Source: Eubacterium oxidoreducens
GTDB lineage: Bacteria > Bacillota > Clostridia > Lachnospirales > Lachnospiraceae
NCBI RefSeq assembly: GCF_900104415.1
Contig: NZ_FMXR01000012.1
Location: 1-64,000, forward strand
Direction: 5' to 3'
Length of the DNA: 64,000 bases
Below, piece after piece: positions 16,855-25,885 of this stretch (positions are counted from its first letter, which is position 1; the number at the start of each line of letters is the position of its first letter). Both the position numbers and the translations under genes were made by a program. The notes beneath the pieces were generated by a model that ran no database searches, was not told the origin of the DNA, and saw only the letters and a program-made list of their open reading frames with translations.

Positions 16855-19800
16855 TTAAAGACGTTTTTGTGCATCGGCTTTAGAGGCACTACGCAGAAGT
16901 TTAGATTCTTTATCTAGAAGAGCAAAACGCTGTTCGCCATCAAGAAAATCTTCATATGCCATGCTAGGCGTAGCGGAGTCGAGCTTGTAACCAAAATCTT
17001 TTGGATGATAGCGGAAGAGTTTCCAATATCCACTTTGCACGGCTCTTAGCTGCTCTGTTTGTGCATGTGACATAGAGCCTCGTATGCCATGACACGTGCA
17101 TGGAGAGTAGGCGAGTAGGACGGAAGGCCCCGGATAATGTTCCGCTTGAATCATGGATTTTATACATTGATTCATATCAGCTCCCATGGCAATTTGGGCA
17201 ACATAAACATTGCCAAGTCCAATGAGATAGGAAGCGAGATCTTTTTTGGCGGTTTTCTTGCCCTCCTTGGATAGCGCAGTGACTGCGCCGCGCGGCGTTG
17301 CCTTAGAAGGCTGGCCGCCGGTATTCGCATAGGCTTCATTGTCAAAGATAAGAATATTAATGTCCTCACCAGAGGAGAGTACATGATCTAATCCGCCAAA
17401 ACCAATGTCATAGGCCCAACCATCTCCGCCAAATATCCAGTGCGATTTTTTAGATAGATAATCTTTTAAAGAATCAATAAGCTTATACGAAGGATTGCCT
17501 GAGCGGCGGATGCATTCTATAAGCCGATCGCTGGCAAGTGTGTTTCGCTCCCCATCCGAATAGGTGTTTAGCCAATTTAAAGCCGCATCATAGAAAGGAC
17601 TGTGCGTATCCTTCGTTATAAGAGACGAAATCAATTGATGCAAAGAAGTACGCACATCCTTATAGCCAAGCAGCATACCGTAGCCAAATTCAGCGGCGTC
17701 TTCAAACAAGGAGTTCGACCAGGCAGGACCTCTTCCGGATGCAAGTTTGGTATATGGCACAGAAGGAGAGGAGTTGCCCCAAATAGAAGAACAACCGGTA
17801 GCATTAGCAATCAGCATTCGCTCGCCAAAAAGCTGAGTCAATAATTTTACATAAGGAGTTTGTCCGCAACCACCGCAGGCACCCGGAAATTCCAATAAAG
17901 GCCTGCGAAACTGACTTCCTTTTACGGTGTCGACGTGAAAATAATCCTCTATTTCCTTCTTTTCCGGAAGCGCAGCAACATAATCATATTCATCCTGCAA
18001 GGATACAACTTGATCAAGCCGGCTCATACGCAATGCCTTTTTCGGCGCAGGGCATGCAACAATACAACTTGCGCAGCCGGTACAATCCATAGCGGAAATA
18101 CCAATAAAAAATTGCAGATGCTTCGCTGCTGTCATAGGAATTGGTTTGTTTTTGATTACGGTAGCATTTGCCTCCTTAGCGGTGAGTGCAAAAGGACGTA
18201 TGACCGAATGAGGACAAACAAAAGAACAATGATTACATTGGATACATTGCTCCGGATTCCAGACAGGAACGAAGATGGCGCTTGCCTTTTTGTCATAAGC
18301 GGCAGTACCGCTAGGGCATGAACCGTCTGCGTAAGGAATAAAAGAAGATACCGAAATGTTATCTCCTCTTCGCGCGTGAACCGGCCGGTGTATATGCGTA
18401 AGATAGTCAGCCAGATCTGACGGGTATGGCGGCGCATTCTGCGTGTGCACAGTGCGGTTGTTTGCGAAAGCAGCATCGTGTTCAAGTGAAATAGGTTGCA
18501 GATAAGACGGCGTCAGCTTGATCGCATTGTAATTACTGTTGACAACCGCATCTCCTTTATCCTGATAATCTACAAGAATCTGCTTTTTTAATAACGCATG
18601 GCATTGGTCCATCGGCATGATATTGGCAATGGAAAAAAAAGCGGCAACCATAACAATACCGGTATGTTTTCCAAGACCGGATTTTTGGCTGACAACCTGT
18701 GCATTTATGGTATATAGATGCGCTTTTTTTTGGATTAGCATATGGATAATCCGAGGAGATAACTTGCGCATGAATTGTGCTTTCTCATAAGAGGTGTTGA
18801 TCAAAAGGCTTCCACCTTCTTTTAGTTCTTCCACAATCGGATACCGCTCTAGATATTCAAGATGAGAACAGATTATAAAATCAGCATCATGAATCAGATA
18901 CGGAGCATGGATGGAAGACTTGTCGTATCTAAGATGAGAAATCGTAAGCCCACCGGATTTTCTAGAGTCGTATTCTGAGTAGGCTTGTGCAAATAACGAG
19001 GTGCCATTACCAATTACGCAGGCGGCACATTTGCAGGCGCCCACACTACCATCAGAACCCATTCCCCAGAATTTGGCGCAGACAGGATGCTGCGCATCTA
19101 TAAAGACAGGAGAAACCGGAAGAGAAAGATGTGTTACATCATCATCAATTCCAATGGTAAACTCTTTACGCTCCTTATTGTGAAAAACAGCGACAATCTG
19201 ATCCGGAGTTGTATCTTTAGAAGATAATCCATATCTGCCATGCAGGATGGTAACCTTAGAAAATGTAGGATGCATTGCAGATAACACATCAAGATACAAA
19301 GCTTCCCCGCCGCTGCCGGGTTCTTTGGCCCGGTCTAATACGCTTACATGAGTAACGGATGTTGGGAGACATTCAAGAAACTTAGCAGCAGAAAACGGAC
19401 GAAAAAGACGGACATTAATAAGACCGACTTTCTCCCCGCGAGCATTTAGAAAATCCACGGCTTTTTTCACGGTTTCGTTGACCGAGCCCATAGAAACAAT
19501 GACATGAAGAGCATTCGCATCACCATAATATTGAAATGGTGCATAAGAAGTGCCCAATCGTTCATTTATCATATCCATTTTATGCGCAACAATCTCACAA
19601 GCAGCCGTATAGGCAAGGTTACAAGCTTCTCTTTGTTGAAAGTAGATGTCCGGACCTTGCGAAGAGCCCATCACATACGGATGGCAAGGATTCAGCGCAT
19701 TCTTTCGAAAATCCTCTATTTCCTTTAATGATAGGAAATCTGCAAGGTCTTGCTCCTTCCAAATCTGAATTTTTTGTAATTCGTGAGAAGTGCGAAAGCC

Positions 19801-20313
19801 ATCAAAAAAGAAGATGAATGGCAGACGACATGTCAAAGCACTAAGATGTGCCACAGGAGCAAGGTCAATAATTTCTTGCACACTTGAAGCACATAAAATA
19901 GCAACGCCGCTTTGACGAACTGCATAAACATCCGAATGGTCGCCAAAAATGGAGAGTGCATGTGTAGCAATGGTGCGTGAAGCAACATAGAATACGCCGG
20001 GGAGTCTTTCGCCGGCAATCTTATATAAATTAGGAAGCATCAAAAGAAGCCCCTGAGAAGACGTAAAAGTTGTAGCAAGACTTCCGCTGGCAAGCGCGCC
20101 ATGCATGGCAGCGGCAACGCCGGTTTCGGATTGCATCTGTGTAACACTAACGGTTTGTCCCCATAGATTTTTATGATTTTGAAGGGATAAATCACTTACC
20201 TGCTCTGCCATATCAGAGGAGGGAGTGATGGGATAGACAAAGGCAGTATCCGTGAAAGGATACGCTGTCCTAGCAGCAGCATAATTGCCGCTTAAAATTT
20301 GATATTCTCGCAT
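16855..20313 (-). CDS. nifJ: Pyruvate:ferredoxin (flavodoxin) oxidoreductase, single chain
   Basis: A 1152-residue enzyme, usual length of the homodimeric PFOR. It oxidises pyruvate to acetyl-CoA and CO2 and reduces ferredoxin. The order is: N-terminal pyrimidine-binding domain (YPITPSSDMAEQ), domain with TSSQGLLLMLPN, gamma region with GMGSDGSVGA, two ferredoxin cluster motifs CIQCNHCSFVCP and CTGCASCIVACP, then the TPP domain with CGGCGQTPY, GCSSIWG and FGGDGWAYDIGFGG. The ATG at 20313 is chosen because GGAGGA lies 7 bases upstream; the in-frame start at 20346 has none. It is divergent from the microcompartment operon. The ferredoxin it reduces could feed the electron needs of the glycyl-radical activase, which is inference. 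Confidence 0.95.
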   Translation of the reverse strand: MREYQILSGNYAAARTAYPFTDTAFVYPITPSSDMAEQVSDLSLQNHKNLWGQTVSVTQMQSETGVAAAMHGALASGSLATTFTSSQGLLLMLPNLYKIAGERLPGVFYVASRTIATHALSIFGDHSDVYAVRQSGVAILCASSVQEIIDLAPVAHLSALTCRLPFIFFFDGFRTSHELQKIQIWKEQDLADFLSLKEIEDFRKNALNPCHPYVMGSSQGPDIYFQQREACNLAYTAACEIVAHKMDMINERLGTSYAPFQYYGDANALHVIVSMGSVNETVKKAVDFLNARGEKVGLINVRLFRPFSAAKFLECLPTSVTHVSVLDRAKEPGSGGEALYLDVLSAMHPTFSKVTILHGRYGLSSKDTTPDQIVAVFHNKERKEFTIGIDDDVTHLSLPVSPVFIDAQHPVCAKFWGMGSDGSVGACKCAACVIGNGTSLFAQAYSEYDSRKSGGLTISHLRYDKSSIHAPYLIHDADFIICSHLEYLERYPIVEELKEGGSLLINTSYEKAQFMRKLSPRIIHMLIQKKAHLYTINAQVVSQKSGLGKHTGIVMVAAFFSIANIMPMDQCHALLKKQILVDYQDKGDAVVNSNYNAIKLTPSYLQPISLEHDAAFANNRTVHTQNAPPYPSDLADYLTHIHRPVHARRGDNISVSSFIPYADGSCPSGTAAYDKKASAIFVPVWNPEQCIQCNHCSFVCPHSVIRPFALTAKEANATVIKNKPIPMTAAKHLQFFIGISAMDCTGCASCIVACPAPKKALRMSRLDQVVSLQDEYDYVAALPEKKEIEDYFHVDTVKGSQFRRPLLEFPGACGGCGQTPYVKLLTQLFGERMLIANATGCSSIWGNSSPSVPYTKLASGRGPAWSNSLFEDAAEFGYGMLLGYKDVRTSLHQLISSLITKDTHSPFYDAALNWLNTYSDGERNTLASDRLIECIRRSGNPSYKLIDSLKDYLSKKSHWIFGGDGWAYDIGFGGLDHVLSSGEDINILIFDNEAYANTGGQPSKATPRGAVTALSKEGKKTAKKDLASYLIGLGNVYVAQIAMGADMNQCIKSMIQAEHYPGPSVLLAYSPCTCHGIRGSMSHAQTEQLRAVQSGYWKLFRYHPKDFGYKLDSATPSMAYEDFLDGEQRFALLDKESKLLRSASKADAQKRL

Positions 20314-20337
20314 AAAACATTCCTCCGGTAAAAGTGG

Positions 20338-20356
20338 AGGCCTCAAAAAGAGGCCT
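20338..20356 (-). other. Hairpin in the PFOR leader
   Basis: AGGCCTC and GAGGCCT pair perfectly around a 5-base loop, 25 bases upstream of the PFOR ATG. No U tract follows, so it is not a simple terminator; an RNA-stability or regulatory role is possible. The rest of the divergent 20357-20569 spacer is AT-rich and shows no clear promoter boxes. Confidence 0.5.
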
Positions 20357-20569
20357 AAGATGTATGCTTTTTCATCACTTTAGTTTAGCAAAGCAATAAA
20401 GAATCGAACAGAAACATAAAAGACAAAAAAATGTAAAATTCAAACTTTTACGCGTGGTGCAAAATTTTCAAAATCTGGTTTGTAAAGTGTCTGTTAAATA
20501 CGAAGCAGTTTCTTTAATCTAATACGTAATCGGGGAAACAAAAACTGAAAAAGAGAAAGGAAGGATAAA

Positions 20570-21298
20570 ATGGTTTACTTATCGGAATTTGTAGGAAGCC
20601 TTGTATTCTTGCTGGGGGGATATTGCTACATGAGCAATATAACATTGAAGAATACGTTGATCGGCAAATTGAACTTTGTGGAATTGTCATTTGCATGGTC
20701 ATTATCGGTTGGCTTCGGACTTTGTATTGCGGTGGTTCTTGGGGGACCCGCACTGTTGAATCCGGGAGTTGTATTTGGACTGTTGTTTTCGGGAGGAATC
20801 AGCGCATCGCAGGCAATGCTCTACTTATTAATGGAGTTCCTTGCAGCAGGAGTTGCAGTAGCACTTACGGTAATCAATTTCCATGATAGTTTTAAAGCAA
20901 GTGAAGGAATTTCTAAGAGAGGAATCTTTTCTGCGTATCCGGTTCAAAAGAATCTGGTTCTTAACTTTGTACAGGAAGTATGCGCGACCTTTGTATTTTT
21001 GTTCCTGGTACTTGCAGCGGTCAATGTAACAGAAGGAAAGACCGCGGCATTACAGATAGGAGCAATTGGATTTGCAGCAGTATTCTTACTGTCGTTGACA
21101 CTTGATTTAACAGGATTTTCTATGAATGCAATGCGTTCGGTGTTTAGTAGTATCTGGTTTGCACTGATTCCAATACCGAACAAAGAAGGAGAAAAAGTTG
21201 ATTGGGCATATCAGCTCGTTGTCAACTTGGTAGGAAGTACAATCGGAGGCGTTTTGGCAGTATTTGCAGTAAATGCATGTATGGCAGCGCTAGGATGA
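20570..21298 (+). CDS. Aquaglyceroporin-like (MIP family) diffusion facilitator
   Basis: A 242-residue membrane protein with the duplicated six-helix MIP layout, expected to let glycerol or 1,2-propanediol cross the membrane, as PduF does in B12-dependent loci. Both half-helix motifs deviate: the first NPA is N64-P65-G66 (ALLNPGVVFG) and the second is N186-A187-M188 (FSMNAMRSVF), with the selectivity-filter-type Arg kept at 189. GAAAGGAAGG precedes the start. As first gene of the microcompartment operon it supports a small polyol as substrate. Retained transport activity is inferred, not shown. Confidence 0.8.
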   Translation: MVYLSEFVGSLVFLLGGYCYMSNITLKNTLIGKLNFVELSFAWSLSVGFGLCIAVVLGGPALLNPGVVFGLLFSGGISASQAMLYLLMEFLAAGVAVALTVINFHDSFKASEGISKRGIFSAYPVQKNLVLNFVQEVCATFVFLFLVLAAVNVTEGKTAALQIGAIGFAAVFLLSLTLDLTGFSMNAMRSVFSSIWFALIPIPNKEGEKVDWAYQLVVNLVGSTIGGVLAVFAVNACMAALG

Positions 21299-21323
21299 TA
21301 AGGAAAGAAGGCAGGTTGGTTTT

Positions 21324-21698
21324 ATGGAACAGTTAAGCATAAATGGCGATGGACTCACAAGAATTATCCAAGAAGCTGTGCCTGGAAAACAGATCACAAT
21401 GGCACATATTATATCGAGTCCAAACGAACTGATTTATCAAAAGCTGGGCTTAGATCCGAAGATTGATTATAACAAAGCGGCAATAGGAGTAATGACGCTT
21501 TCCCCGAGTGAGACCGCAATAATTGCTGCAGATATCGCAATGAAGAGAGCAAAAATCGATATTGGATTTATAGACCGTTTCAGTGGGACGCTGATTATCA
21601 CCGGAAGGATAGCAGATGTTTCCATGGCATGGGAAGCCGTGCTTTTGTTTGTGGAAAATCAGATGGGATTTTCTGTTTGTAAGATCACAAAGGCGTAG
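21324..21698 (+). CDS. Microcompartment shell protein, EutS/PduU type (permuted BMC-H)
   Basis: A 124-residue BMC-domain protein with the circularly permuted order of EutS/PduU: an N-terminal strand (RIIQEAVPGKQITMAHII) precedes the domain, and the IGVMTLSPSETAIIAADIA core follows, with STL-type strand FSGTLIITGRIADV. Such hexamers carry a small beta-barrel over the pore. The usual length is 110-120 residues. It starts the shell genes, 25 bases after the facilitator gene and 7 before the EutP-type GTPase. Confidence 0.9.
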   Translation: MEQLSINGDGLTRIIQEAVPGKQITMAHIISSPNELIYQKLGLDPKIDYNKAAIGVMTLSPSETAIIAADIAMKRAKIDIGFIDRFSGTLIITGRIADVSMAWEAVLLFVENQMGFSVCKITKA

Positions 21699-21705
21699 AA
21701 AAGAT

Positions 21706-22158
21706 ATGAAAAAAATAATCTTAATCGGGCGTACGGGAACAGGCAAAACTACGCTGACACAAGCCTTAAAGGGAAAACAGATTACTTATCACAAAACACA
21801 ATATGTCAATCATTATGATGTCATTATTGATACGCCGGGAGAGTATTGTGAGAATCGAACTCTCGCACATGGAATCGTACTTTATGCATATGAAGCAGAT
21901 GTGGTGGGGCTTATGATGAGTGCAACAGAAGATTACTCTGTTTACAGTCCGAACATTGCATCACTTGCGACGAGAGATGTGATTGGAATCGTCACAAAAA
22001 TAAATGAGCCAAATGCAAGAGTGGATCTGGCAAGGAACTGGCTGCGCCTTACAGGGTGTAAGACCATATTTTGCATTGATTCCATAACCGGAGAAGGAGT
22101 TGCAGACATACTACAGTACTTAAGCGAGACGGGGGATGTTCTTCCATGGGAGAAGTAG
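21706..22158 (+). CDS. EutP/PduV-type small GTPase
   Basis: A 150-residue P-loop protein with Walker A GRTGTGKTT at the N-terminus, switch-II-like DTPGEY and a NKxD-like TKIN. EutP/PduV proteins are microcompartment-associated Ras-like GTPases; PduV localises to the shell exterior and affects compartment positioning, and some EutP proteins act as acetate kinases. The ATG at 21706 is 8 bases after the previous stop; a longer frame from 21616 lies inside the shell-protein gene and is rejected. Confidence 0.88.
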   Translation: MKKIILIGRTGTGKTTLTQALKGKQITYHKTQYVNHYDVIIDTPGEYCENRTLAHGIVLYAYEADVVGLMMSATEDYSVYSPNIASLATRDVIGIVTKINEPNARVDLARNWLRLTGCKTIFCIDSITGEGVADILQYLSETGDVLPWEK

Positions 22159-22163
22159 ATTTC

Positions 22164-22270
22164 GGTCTTAATTTTACCAGTGTAGGTCTTAAATGTATAA
22201 GGGTGTTTAAAAGCTCCTATGTAATAATTTAACTTGTTAAAGTAAAGAACGGCACTTCCCGATAATCGGG
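22164..22270 (+). promoter_or_regulatory. Candidate AraC-type operator and leader hairpin before the dehydratase
   Basis: GGTCTTAA occurs twice, at 22164-22171 and 22185-22192, a 21-base step that suits two DNA-binding subunits of an AraC-family regulator on one DNA face. Further down CCCGA and TCGGG (22258-22270) form a short hairpin about 55 bases before the start. The 167-base gap is the largest inside the operon, so an internal promoter here is likely. No clear -10 box was picked. Confidence 0.45.
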
Positions 22271-22325
22271 GGTAAAAATAGATTGCTGTTGGAAAAATGT
22301 AATAGAAAAGAAGGAGGGTTTTTCG

Positions 22326-24926
22326 ATGATAGCAAAAGGTTTTACAGAACCAACAGATCGTGTCAAACGATTGGCTAATGTTATCGTAACTGCATTTCCG
22401 GAAGTAGAAGCGGAAAGAGCAGTACTTGCAACAGAGGCGTATAAGGAAACAGAAGGTTTACCAAATGTAATGCGCCGCGCAAAAGTAGCTGAAAAGTTGT
22501 TTACGGAATTACCGGTAACCATTCGTGATGATGAATTGATTGTAGGATCACTTACCATTCATCCGCGTTCTTGCCAGATTACTCCGGAATACTCATATGA
22601 CTGGGTAGAAGCCGAGTTTGATACGATGGAAACACGTATGGCGGATCCGTTTAAGATTCCAAAGGATGTAGCGCAAAAGCTTCATGAGGCATTTTTATAC
22701 TGGCCGGGTAAGACCGTAAGCGATTTGGCAACTTCGTATATGTCGGAAGAGACAAAGGAATGCCAGAACAATGGGGTGTTTACGGTAGGTAACTACTATT
22801 ATGGTGGCGTAGGTCACGTATGCGTGGATTACGGCAAGATTATCCAAAAAGGATTTAGAGGTGTAATCGAAGAAGTTGTGCATGCGATGGAAAGCATGGA
22901 TCGTATGGATCCAAGTTATATGAAGAAACAACAGTTCTATAATGCGGTAATCATCACATACACAGCAGCTATCAAATTCGCACATCGTTATGCGGATAAA
23001 GCAAGAGAAATGGCACAGGTTGAGATGAATCCGACAAGAAAAGCAGAGCTATTGCAGATTGCATCAAACTGTGACAGAGTTCCGGAAAACGGAGCAACGA
23101 ATTTCTATGAAGCATGCCAGGCATTTTGGTTTGTACAGCTCATGCTTCAGATTGAATCATCCGGTCATTCCATTTCGCCTGGAAGATTTGATACATATAT
23201 GTATCCGTATTACAGGGATGATCAAAATATTACAAAAGAGTTCGCACAAGAACTTATCGATTGTATTTGGGTAAAATTAAATGATTTGAATAAGACACGT
23301 GATGCTATTTCCGATCAGGCATTTGCCGGATATGCAATTTTCCAGAATCTCGGAGTTGGTGGTCAGGATGAATGCGGAAGAGATATCACGAATGATATTT
23401 CTTATATGTGTATGGAAGCTTGCGCGCATGTTCGTCTTCCGGCACCTTCGTTCTCCATTCGTGTACATGAAAACACACCGGATGAGTTCTTGTATCGTGC
23501 ATGCGAACTTGCAAGATTAGGACTTGGTGTTCCGGCTATGTACAACGATGAAGTTATCATTCCGTCACTGGTGAATCGAGGAGTCAAGCTCGAGGATGCA
23601 AGAAATTATTGCATCATCGGTTGTGTAGAACCACAGTGCCCACACAAGACAGAAGGATGGCATGATGCAGCGTTCTTTAATGTGGCAAAGGTTATGGAAA
23701 TCACGATGAACAACGGACGCGTAGGCAATAAGCAGTTAGGTCCGGTAACCGGTGAGATGAAAGACTGGAAAGATATTGAAGATTTCTTTACAGCATTTAA
23801 AAAGCAGATGGAATACTTTGTATATCATCTTGTGGAAGCAGATAACGCAGTGGATCTTGCACATATGGAAAGAGATCAGCTTCCATTCCTTTCTGCACTC
23901 GTAGATGATTGTATCGGACGAGGCATGTCAGTTGAAGAAGGCGGAGCAATCTATAATTTTACAGGTCCACAGGCCTTTGGTGTTGTAGACGTAGGTGATT
24001 CTGCTTATGCAATGCAAAAACATGTATTTGAAAATAAAGAAATTACGGTTGCACAGCTGAAAGAGGCTCTTGACCATAACTTCGGTTATCCGGTTGATAG
24101 CTCTACGCAGGCAGAAAAGGCATTTGACGCAGCAAGAATGAATGGTGGTGTTATGCCGGCAACTACGCAGGCAGTGCAAAGCGATGAGCAGAAAGTATAT
24201 GAGATTGTAAAGAAGATTTTAACCAGCAATGGTTCTGTTGATTTGGCAACCGTTACGGATGCTGTCAACAGCAATATGAATGCAGCTGCTCCGGCAGCAG
24301 GCGGAACCGATTACTTCGCAATCAAGCGCCTGATGGAGAAAACAGACTGGTACGGTAATGATATTGATGAAACAGATTATGTATCTGCGAGAGTTGCACG
24401 TATCTATAGTTCTGAGGTAGAAAAGTATACCAATCCAAGAGGCGGTCAGTTCCAGGCAGGCTGTTATCCGGTATCTGCCAATGTACTCTTTGGTAAGGAT
24501 GTTGCGGCACTTCCGGATGGAAGACTTGCAACAACACCGCTTGCAGATGGTGTATCACCAAGAGCAGGAAAGGATGTAAGTGGACCGACTGCAGCAACAA
24601 ACTCAGTTGCGAAATTGGATCATGAATACTTCTCAAACGGAACACTTTACAACCAGAAGTTTACACCGTCAGCAGTAGCAGGAGATGAAGGACTTATAAA
24701 CTTTGCTTCCGTAGTTCGCAGTTACTTTGATCATAAGGGAATGCATGTGCAGTTCAATGTTATTGATCGTCAGACATTGATTGACGCACAGGAGCATCCT
24801 GAACTGCATAAGGATCTGGTAGTGCGAGTTGCCGGATACAGTGCTCATTTTGTTACATTGGCAAAAGAGGTACAGGACAATATTATTGAGCGTACAGAGC
24901 ATGTATTTGGGGCAGGCGGATGCTAA
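22326..24926 (+). CDS. B12-independent 1,2-propanediol (glycerol) dehydratase, glycyl-radical enzyme
   Basis: An 866-residue glycyl-radical enzyme that removes water from a vicinal diol to give an aldehyde. Residues of the characterised Clostridium butyricum glycerol dehydratase are present at identical numbers: H164 (GVGHVCVDYGK), H281 and S282 (SGHSISPGRFD), C433 and E435 (GCVEPQ), D447 (GWHD). The radical glycine is G837 in RVAGYSAHF. Y339 of that enzyme is Phe here. Choline lyase residues (Thr and Tyr 13 and 17 after the Cys) are absent. Compared with the 787-residue relative there is an insertion of about 70 residues at 592-661, flanked by Ala/Pro-rich linkers and holding an amphipathic helix, DEQKVYEIVKKILT, that resembles encapsulation peptides. 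The microcompartment context favours 1,2-propanediol over glycerol. Confidence 0.9.
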   Translation: MIAKGFTEPTDRVKRLANVIVTAFPEVEAERAVLATEAYKETEGLPNVMRRAKVAEKLFTELPVTIRDDELIVGSLTIHPRSCQITPEYSYDWVEAEFDTMETRMADPFKIPKDVAQKLHEAFLYWPGKTVSDLATSYMSEETKECQNNGVFTVGNYYYGGVGHVCVDYGKIIQKGFRGVIEEVVHAMESMDRMDPSYMKKQQFYNAVIITYTAAIKFAHRYADKAREMAQVEMNPTRKAELLQIASNCDRVPENGATNFYEACQAFWFVQLMLQIESSGHSISPGRFDTYMYPYYRDDQNITKEFAQELIDCIWVKLNDLNKTRDAISDQAFAGYAIFQNLGVGGQDECGRDITNDISYMCMEACAHVRLPAPSFSIRVHENTPDEFLYRACELARLGLGVPAMYNDEVIIPSLVNRGVKLEDARNYCIIGCVEPQCPHKTEGWHDAAFFNVAKVMEITMNNGRVGNKQLGPVTGEMKDWKDIEDFFTAFKKQMEYFVYHLVEADNAVDLAHMERDQLPFLSALVDDCIGRGMSVEEGGAIYNFTGPQAFGVVDVGDSAYAMQKHVFENKEITVAQLKEALDHNFGYPVDSSTQAEKAFDAARMNGGVMPATTQAVQSDEQKVYEIVKKILTSNGSVDLATVTDAVNSNMNAAAPAAGGTDYFAIKRLMEKTDWYGNDIDETDYVSARVARIYSSEVEKYTNPRGGQFQAGCYPVSANVLFGKDVAALPDGRLATTPLADGVSPRAGKDVSGPTAATNSVAKLDHEYFSNGTLYNQKFTPSAVAGDEGLINFASVVRSYFDHKGMHVQFNVIDRQTLIDAQEHPELHKDLVVRVAGYSAHFVTLAKEVQDNIIERTEHVFGAGGC
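24180..24233 (+). other. Internal encapsulation-peptide-like helix in the dehydratase
   Basis: Residues 619-636 of the dehydratase, inside the ~70-residue insertion. Hydrophobic V624, I627, V628, I631 and L632 fall on one face and E/K on the other, as in the N-terminal helices of PduL and AldDH2 in this operon. It is followed by a spacer and the linker NAAAPAAGG. Confidence 0.5.
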
Positions 24927-24943
24927 TCAAAGGAGAATGATAT

Positions 24944-25864
24944 ATGGACCGGATAAATTACGCACTGGAAGGTCTTGTATTTGATATACAACGGTTTTCT
25001 GTAAATGATGGCCCCGGAATCCGTACAATTGTTTTTTTGAATGGATGCCCTTTGAGATGCGAATGGTGTTCGAATCCGGAATCGCAATTGTTAAGACCGG
25101 TTGTTATGTTTAATGAGCTTGAATGCATTCATTGCAAAGCGTGTCTTTCAGTATGTAAACAAGGAGCAATTAGTCCTGAGAATAAGGCGTTAATCGATTA
25201 TAGTAAGTGTGTCGGCTGCGGAGAATGTTCATTAGTGTGCCCGGTGGATGCATTGGTCATGAAAGGTCGAAAGATGACAATCGAACAGGTCGTAAAAGAA
25301 CTGAAAAAAGACGGGACGAATTATCGGCGATCCGGAGGTGGTCTTACCATTTCCGGAGGAGAGCCGCTTATGCAACATGAGTTTACGAAAGAGCTGTTAA
25401 AGGCTGCGCACGCACAAGGCTGGAATACTGCCATAGAAACAACAGCCTGTGCAAGTGAAGAAGTGATACGAGATGTGTTACCTCATGTAGATCTTGCATT
25501 GGCCGATGTTAAGAATATGGATGCACAGGTTCATAAGCAATATACCGGGGTTTCGAATGAACAGATACTTTCCGGAATCCAGTTAATCTCACAGATTACA
25601 AATATCTGTGTACGAGTACCGGTAATACCGGGATTTAATGATAAAAAAGAAGACATTAAGCGGATTGCACAATTCGCTAAGACTTTAAACCAGGAACATC
25701 TAAAAGGGGTAAATCTATTACCGTATCATTCGTTGGGTGAAAACAAATATAAGATGCTTGGACGCGATTATCTTCTTCATGGAGTGAAAATGATAGAAAA
25801 AGAAGATATAAGTGTTCTAAAGGATGTAGTGGAACAAAGTGGTGTAAATTGTCGTATTGGTTAA
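24944..25864 (+). CDS. Glycyl-radical enzyme activase (radical SAM)
   Basis: A 306-residue activating enzyme that uses SAM and a reduced [4Fe-4S] cluster to put the radical on G837 of the dehydratase. The radical-SAM motif is CPLRCEWC (CxxxCxxC) in the NGCPLRCEWCSNPES context. Two ferredoxin-type clusters follow, CIHCKACLSVCK and CVGCGECSLVCP, typical of activases for diol dehydratases and other larger glycyl-radical enzymes and absent from PFL activase. GGGLTISGGEPL is the SAM-binding GGE motif. AAAGGAG precedes the start, 17 bases after the dehydratase. Confidence 0.95.
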   Translation: MDRINYALEGLVFDIQRFSVNDGPGIRTIVFLNGCPLRCEWCSNPESQLLRPVVMFNELECIHCKACLSVCKQGAISPENKALIDYSKCVGCGECSLVCPVDALVMKGRKMTIEQVVKELKKDGTNYRRSGGGLTISGGEPLMQHEFTKELLKAAHAQGWNTAIETTACASEEVIRDVLPHVDLALADVKNMDAQVHKQYTGVSNEQILSGIQLISQITNICVRVPVIPGFNDKKEDIKRIAQFAKTLNQEHLKGVNLLPYHSLGENKYKMLGRDYLLHGVKMIEKEDISVLKDVVEQSGVNCRIG

Positions 25865-25885
25865 ATGAATGAATGGAGGAAAAAA

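Noticed and set aside
22326-24926. Choline trimethylamine-lyase (CutC) for the glycyl-radical enzyme
   Set aside because: The residues around the active Cys and the substrate pocket match glycerol/propanediol dehydratase position by position and lack the CutC-specific Thr, Tyr and Asp.
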